Part shown: one piece after another, positions 60,243-64,000 of the stretch
Layout: each line of letters starts with the position of its first letter
Position numbering within the stretch: position 1 is the stretch's first letter
Assembly: GCA_946567425.1 (NCBI GenBank)
Contig: CAMNXF010000010.1
Coordinates: 1 to 64,000 of the forward strand
DNA length: 64,000 nt
Direction of reading: 5' to 3'
From: an uncultured Clostridia bacterium
GTDB taxonomy: Bacteria; Bacillota; Clostridia; Oscillospirales; Ruminococcaceae
The notes under the pieces: generated by a model
The model's database searches: none
The model's input: only the letters and a program-made list of their open reading frames with translations
Told to the model about the DNA's origin: nothing
Program-made: the position numbers and the translations under genes

Positions 60243-62417
60243 ATGGGCACTATAACCATAGACACGTTAATGGATAAGATCGCGGCAACCGATAAGCCGT
60301 ACGATACGGAGAAGATAATGCGCGCGTATCGGCTTGCCGATGAGGCGCACGAGGGGCAGATGCGCTCCTCGGGAGAAAAATATATAACCCATCCGCTGTC
60401 CGTGGCGTCCATTTTATTGGATTACTGCATGGACACGGATACACTGTGCGCGGCTCTGCTGCATGATGTGGTGGAGGATACGGAGACCACTCTTGACGAG
60501 ATCAGAAAGAAATTTGGAGAGGACGTTGCGCTTATGGTGGACGGCGTAACAAAGATAGGTCAGGTTCCGCTGAACACCAAGGAGGAGCAGCAGGCGGAGA
60601 ATATCCGCAAGATACTCATGGCAATGAGTAAGGATATCCGCGTGATAATCATCAAGCTCGCCGACAGACTTCACAATATGCGCACACTATATGCGCGTCC
60701 TCCCGAGAAACAGCGCAAGACCTCGCTTGAAACGATGAACTTCTACGCGCCTATCGCTCACCGTCTCGGTATGAGCGACGTGAAGGAGGAAATGGAGGTC
60801 ATCGCTATTCGTTACCTCGATCCGTACGGCTGCAAGGAGATCGAGCAGCTGCTGGATCTTCACAAGGAGGAACGCGACAGCTTTATAGATACGATCATCG
60901 GCAGAATACGCGGACGTATCAACGATATCAAGCCCGAGCCTATAATCGAGGGCAGAGTAAAGTCGATATTCAGCATCTATAAGAAAATGTACGTCAAGAA
61001 CAAGCCGTTCGACGAGATATATGATATTTATGCGGTGAGAATTATTGTGCAGTCGGTCATTGAGTGCTACAATGTTCTCGGCGTTATCCATGATCTTTTC
61101 AGCCCAATGCCGTATCGCTTCAAGGATTATATCGCGACCCCGAAGCCGAACCGCTATCAGTCGCTGCATACCACCGTTATCGGCAAGGAGGGCATTCCGT
61201 TCGAGGTGCAGATACGCACCATGGAAATGCACAACACCGCGCAGTACGGTATCGCCGCGCACTGGAAGTACAAGGCGGGGCTGAAGGGCAGCGTTGCGGG
61301 TGAAAAGCGCTTCGACTGGATACGCCAGCTTCTGGAACGCCAGCAGGAGGCGGACGACGTCGAGCAGATCACCGACGCTATAAAGAACGATCTCGCACAG
61401 GACGAGGTGTATGTTTTCTCGCCCAAGGGCGACGTTTTCGTGCTGCCGCTTGGCGCAAACGTTATCGACTTTGCGTATGCCATTCACACCGAGGTCGGCA
61501 ATAAAATGACGGGTGCAAAGGTCGGCGGTCGTATGGTAACGTTCGACTATCAGGTGAAAACGGGCGATATCATCGAGATATTTACCAGCAACTCTCCGAA
61601 CTACGGACCGAACCGCAATTGGCTCGAGATCGCCAAGACCACCGAGGCAAAGGCGAAAATACGATCGTGGTTCAAAAAGGAGCGCCGAGAGGAGAATATC
61701 GCCTGCGGCAAGGAGGAGCTGGAGCGCGAGTTCAGGCGCAACGGGATACCGCTCGACGAGGAAGTTCTCAGGGAGGCGGCTCAGCGCGCGCGAGTGGAGA
61801 CTGTCGACGACCTGTACGCGAGCATAGGCTACGGCGGCGTTGCGATGTCAAAGGTCATTCAGCGTATCAAGGAGAGCCAGATACGCGCCCAGAAAGAGCA
61901 GAACGTCGTGCTGCAGACAGGCGAGGAGAATATCGAGGAGACCAACCGCCGCGCGCGCCGCAAGGGCATAATAATCGAGGGCGTGGATAATTGTATGGTC
62001 AAGTTCGCGCAGTGCTGCAATCCGCTGCCGGGTGACCCGATAATCGGCTTTGTAACGCGCGGCTTCGGCGTGTCGATACACAAGCAGGACTGCATAAACG
62101 TTATAAACAATATGGACAGCGCGGAGAACAAGGACAGGTGGATAAAGGCTTCGTGGGCGGGCGTTGACGATACGACATACCGCGCGACGATAGACATTAT
62201 CGCCGAGCAGAAGTCCTCGGTCATCGCCGACATCACCGCCGCAATCGCCGCGAACCATATCCCCATGCACGAGATGAATATGCACCGTCTGAAAAACGGC
62301 AACACCAATCTGCTGATAACGATCGAGATCGCGGGCGTGGAGCAGCTTACCAACGTAATGTCGAGACTGCAGAAGATACCCGGGGTCATTTCGGCGGACA
62401 GAACGGGCAAGCAGTAA
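60243..62417 (+). CDS. rel: Bifunctional (p)ppGpp synthetase/hydrolase
   Basis: 724 residues from ATG 60243 (AGGAGA 6 nt upstream); ATG 60204 would add 13 residues and is also possible. The HD hydrolase domain has YITHPLSVASILLDYCM and ALLHDVVEDTETT. The synthetase domain has RYQSLHTTVIGKEGIPFEVQ and QYGIAAHWKYKAG. A TGS domain (VFSPKGDVFVLPLGANVIDF), a zinc-finger-like stretch with AQCCNPLPGD and a terminal ACT domain complete the long Rel/SpoT form. It makes and degrades the stringent-response alarmone. Confidence 0.94.
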   Translation: MGTITIDTLMDKIAATDKPYDTEKIMRAYRLADEAHEGQMRSSGEKYITHPLSVASILLDYCMDTDTLCAALLHDVVEDTETTLDEIRKKFGEDVALMVDGVTKIGQVPLNTKEEQQAENIRKILMAMSKDIRVIIIKLADRLHNMRTLYARPPEKQRKTSLETMNFYAPIAHRLGMSDVKEEMEVIAIRYLDPYGCKEIEQLLDLHKEERDSFIDTIIGRIRGRINDIKPEPIIEGRVKSIFSIYKKMYVKNKPFDEIYDIYAVRIIVQSVIECYNVLGVIHDLFSPMPYRFKDYIATPKPNRYQSLHTTVIGKEGIPFEVQIRTMEMHNTAQYGIAAHWKYKAGLKGSVAGEKRFDWIRQLLERQQEADDVEQITDAIKNDLAQDEVYVFSPKGDVFVLPLGANVIDFAYAIHTEVGNKMTGAKVGGRMVTFDYQVKTGDIIEIFTSNSPNYGPNRNWLEIAKTTEAKAKIRSWFKKERREENIACGKEELEREFRRNGIPLDEEVLREAAQRARVETVDDLYASIGYGGVAMSKVIQRIKESQIRAQKEQNVVLQTGEENIEETNRRARRKGIIIEGVDNCMVKFAQCCNPLPGDPIIGFVTRGFGVSIHKQDCINVINNMDSAENKDRWIKASWAGVDDTTYRATIDIIAEQKSSVIADITAAIAANHIPMHEMNMHRLKNGNTNLLITIEIAGVEQLTNVMSRLQKIPGVISADRTGKQ

Positions 62418-62422
62418 CGGTT

Positions 62423-62920
62423 ATGGAGCTGCGGCAGATACTGCTGCTTGGCGTTCTGTTCGTGCTGATAGTCTTGTGGATAAGGGCGCGGAGCACTCCC
62501 AAGGCGAAAAACGCGCGGCTGCGGCGTAAAATTCGCCGCGGCGGGTTTACGCATTGGACGAGTTTCGAGGAGAACTGGATAATCGGCGAAAAGGAACGCA
62601 CGGGCTTTAAATACAACGACTTTCCGGGCTGCTATGTCATAATGATCTTTGACAGACCCGTGCGGTTCGGGCGGTTTTACGGTTGGGAGAATATCTATAT
62701 CGGACAGTCGATCAATGTCTGCCAGCGAGTTCACAATCATTTTAACGGTAAAGGCAAGGGAGACGTTTACGCGGACATAAAGTACGGCAAGGAAGCATAC
62801 GTGCGCATAGTGCCCGTCAAGGTCAAACGGCTCAACGATATGGAAACGTCGCTTATCGAGGCGTTTTCGGCTACTAAGTCTTATAATAAGACTAAAGGCG
62901 GCGCGAAAAAACAGAAATAA
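62423..62920 (+). CDS. Membrane-anchored GIY-YIG nuclease-like protein
   Basis: 165 residues. An N-terminal transmembrane segment (ILLLGVLFVLIVLWIRA, about 6-22) and a very basic stretch (KAKNARLRRKIRRGG) precede a GIY-YIG domain: GCYVIMIFD for GIY, ENIYIGQSINVCQRVHNHF for YIG plus the catalytic Arg/His region, and NDMETSLIEAF with the metal-binding Glu. It would place a single-domain nuclease at the inner face of the membrane. It follows rel by 5 nt. Whether it cuts DNA is unknown. Confidence 0.75.
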   Translation: MELRQILLLGVLFVLIVLWIRARSTPKAKNARLRRKIRRGGFTHWTSFEENWIIGEKERTGFKYNDFPGCYVIMIFDRPVRFGRFYGWENIYIGQSINVCQRVHNHFNGKGKGDVYADIKYGKEAYVRIVPVKVKRLNDMETSLIEAFSATKSYNKTKGGAKKQK

Positions 62921-62949
62921 CTAAAAAAGCAACGCGGCGGGACCGCAGG

Positions 62950-63061
62950 GGCAAAGTACGCAAGAAAGCTGCTTTGTCGCAGCGGAACGAGGCGAGGCGG
63001 AGAGGAGCGGAGGCAATGCAGTTTGGCTGGGCGAACGAAGTGAGCCCGTGCGTGCTTTGCC
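62950..63061. repeat. Palindromic intergenic repeat, copy B
   Basis: GGCAAAGTACGC (62950-62961) pairs with GCGTGCTTTGCC (63050-63061) with one mismatch, closing a 112-bp unit that contains GCGAACGAAGTGAGC (63031-63045). Read on the minus strand it lines up with copy A near 45.9 kb. Confidence 0.7.
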
Positions 63062-63076
63062 TTTTAAATCAAAAAA

Positions 63077-63700
63077 ATGGAAAAAATAGTGCGGCTGCCG
63101 CTGGGAGCGCTGCTAGCTAATTGCTATCTCATTCCCGGTGGGGACAATAAGGTGATAGCCGTTGATCCCGCGTCGGCGGCAGAGGTGTCGGAGTTTCTGG
63201 AGGAGAACGGCGCGGAGCTTGGCGCGATAATTATCACGCACGGGCATTTCGACCATTTCGCGGGAGCGGCTGCGCTCAAAGAGCGGACGGGAGCGCCCGT
63301 GTACGCTCCCGAGGCGGACGCGGAAATGCTTTCTGACGCGGATAAATGCTGGGCGTGGTTTATGCGCGGGGTCGAGTTCGCGCCCGTAATTCCCGACAAA
63401 ACGTTCAAAGACGGCGAGGAGTTTTCGGCGTGCGGTGTGACGTTTAAGGTAATGGCGGCTCCGGGGCACACGGCGGGGAGCTGTCTGCTGTTCTGCGAAA
63501 AGTACGGCGCGGCGCTTACGGGCGACGTTATATTCCGTGACAGCATCGGCAGAACGGACGGCTATTCGGGCAGCGACAGGCAAATGGCGGAGAGCCTGGC
63601 GAAGATCGCATCACTTGACGGGAACGTTCTGCTGCTGTGCGGTCACGGAGAAACGACTGATCTCGAAATGGAAAAACGACACAATCCGTATCTGCGGTAA
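63077..63700 (+). CDS. MBL-fold metallohydrolase
   Basis: 207 residues. The metallo-beta-lactamase metal motifs are complete: IIITHGHFDHFAGAAAL (HxHxDH), AAPGHTAGSCLLF, TGDVIFRDSIGRTD and LLCGHGETT. It is of the glyoxalase-II-like / YcbL type, probably hydrolysing a small thioester or ester in the cytoplasm. The ATG at 63077 has no strong ribosome site, and repeat copy B lies just upstream, so it may depend on transcription from the rel operon. Confidence 0.88.
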   Translation: MEKIVRLPLGALLANCYLIPGGDNKVIAVDPASAAEVSEFLEENGAELGAIIITHGHFDHFAGAAALKERTGAPVYAPEADAEMLSDADKCWAWFMRGVEFAPVIPDKTFKDGEEFSACGVTFKVMAAPGHTAGSCLLFCEKYGAALTGDVIFRDSIGRTDGYSGSDRQMAESLAKIASLDGNVLLLCGHGETTDLEMEKRHNPYLR

Positions 63701-63809
63701 AGGAAATTTATGTCATATCAATTTGACGATTGTATGTTCTCCGTCAAACGCAATTTTGTTTAAATTCACAAAAGTATATAGTTTTGGACAACATTCGTGT
63801 CAAAACGGC

Positions 63810-63838
63810 TTGACAATGCCGCAGTAATCTGGTATATT
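63810..63838 (+). promoter_or_regulatory. Promoter of the gene at the right edge
   Basis: TTGACA (63810-63815), a 17-nt spacer and TATATT (63833-63838), 55 nt before the ATG at 63894, which has a TAGGAGGG ribosome site. Confidence 0.8.
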
Positions 63839-63893
63839 ATTAAGTAATGCGGAAGTGGCGCCGCAAGAATATTTTTTAGGAGGGTTTTCTGAA

Positions 63894-64000
63894 ATGGAAG
63901 ATTCAAATGACAAGGTATACGGCATTTTGTCGTATTTCGGCATCTTGTGGCTGATAGGACTTCTGGCAGGCAAGACGGAGTTCGCGAAGTTCCACGCAAA
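63894..64000 (+). CDS. DUF4870/Tic20-like membrane protein, start only
   Basis: The first 35 codons are in the window. MEDSNDKVYGILSYFGILW followed by LIGLLAGKTEFAKFHA matches the beginning of small DUF4870-type membrane proteins (a short polar start, a hydrophobic helix, then a conserved FHA/FHL-type motif). The rest lies beyond the right edge. Confidence 0.65.
   Translation, partial: MEDSNDKVYGILSYFGILWLIGLLAGKTEFAKFHA

Noticed and set aside
1..64000. tRNA genes and CRISPR arrays
   Set aside because: No cloverleaf with a GGTTCGA-type arm and no regularly spaced repeats were found in the intergenic stretches I read.

Overview
The window looks like a chromosome segment of an anaerobic gut or rumen Firmicute of the Ruminococcus (Oscillospiraceae) type. 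Three kinds of evidence point there. Promoters are sigma-A-like (TTGACA/TATAAT, 17-bp spacer) with strong GGAGG ribosome sites. The set of families is Firmicute (Asp23-DAK-RecG order, LacI, YtrA-type GntR, UPF0210 with an ACT protein, bifunctional Rel). The glycoside hydrolases include a GH130 mannooligosaccharide phosphorylase and a domain-reversed GH3, both known from Ruminococcus albus. The genus is an inference. I see no rRNA, tRNA, CRISPR array or intact insertion sequence.

Layout. 1-1.1 kb is a graveyard of broken genes. 1.1-8.7 kb carries a solute-binding lipoprotein, a decayed second lipoprotein, the reversed GH3 and the GH130. 8.7-13.4 kb (minus) holds a hydrolase and a run of FAD dehydrogenase, membrane protein, TrmB, a DUF6892-like protein and an acetyltransferase. 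13.6-18.7 kb has a small membrane protein, a GH35 beta-galactosidase divergent from a LacI regulator, and CCA tRNA nucleotidyltransferase. 18.8-20.5 kb has a lone phage-type terminase large subunit next to a strongly palindromic spacer. 20.8-23.5 kb is a tandem array of leucine-rich-repeat paralogues, one collapsed by internal deletion, followed by a MITE-like element. 23.7-29.5 kb has a c-di-GMP EAL protein with two degenerate GGDEF domains, a FapA/DUF342 protein and homoserine O-acetyltransferase.

30-32 kb, 47.5-49.2 kb and 52.8-54.9 kb each carry an ECF-like sigma factor overlapping a single-pass membrane partner. The three partners share a short N-terminal motif and differ outside the membrane. 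I consider this the best candidate for a poorly described regulatory system here. 32-39.5 kb is a seven-gene minus-strand operon (PHP phosphatase, Lrp regulator, aminotransferase, ispE, asp23-like, DAK/FakA-like, recG). 39.8-42 kb has the ACT and UPF0210 pair. 42-47.3 kb is a GntR-controlled ABC exporter locus with small membrane proteins and a TraB lipoprotein; here a one-base homopolymer change appears to fuse two genes. 49-52.7 kb has small unknowns, a hydrolase and a FAD-Rieske protein. 55-56.5 kb has another solute-binding lipoprotein, and 56.7-64 kb the purB-recJ-rel run, a membrane-anchored GIY-YIG protein, an MBL hydrolase and the start of a DUF4870-like membrane protein.

Structured intergenic DNA is unusually common (19.0-19.3, 23.5-23.7, 29.5-30.0, 45.9-46.0 and 62.9-63.1 kb). 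At least two of these elements are recognisably the same family.
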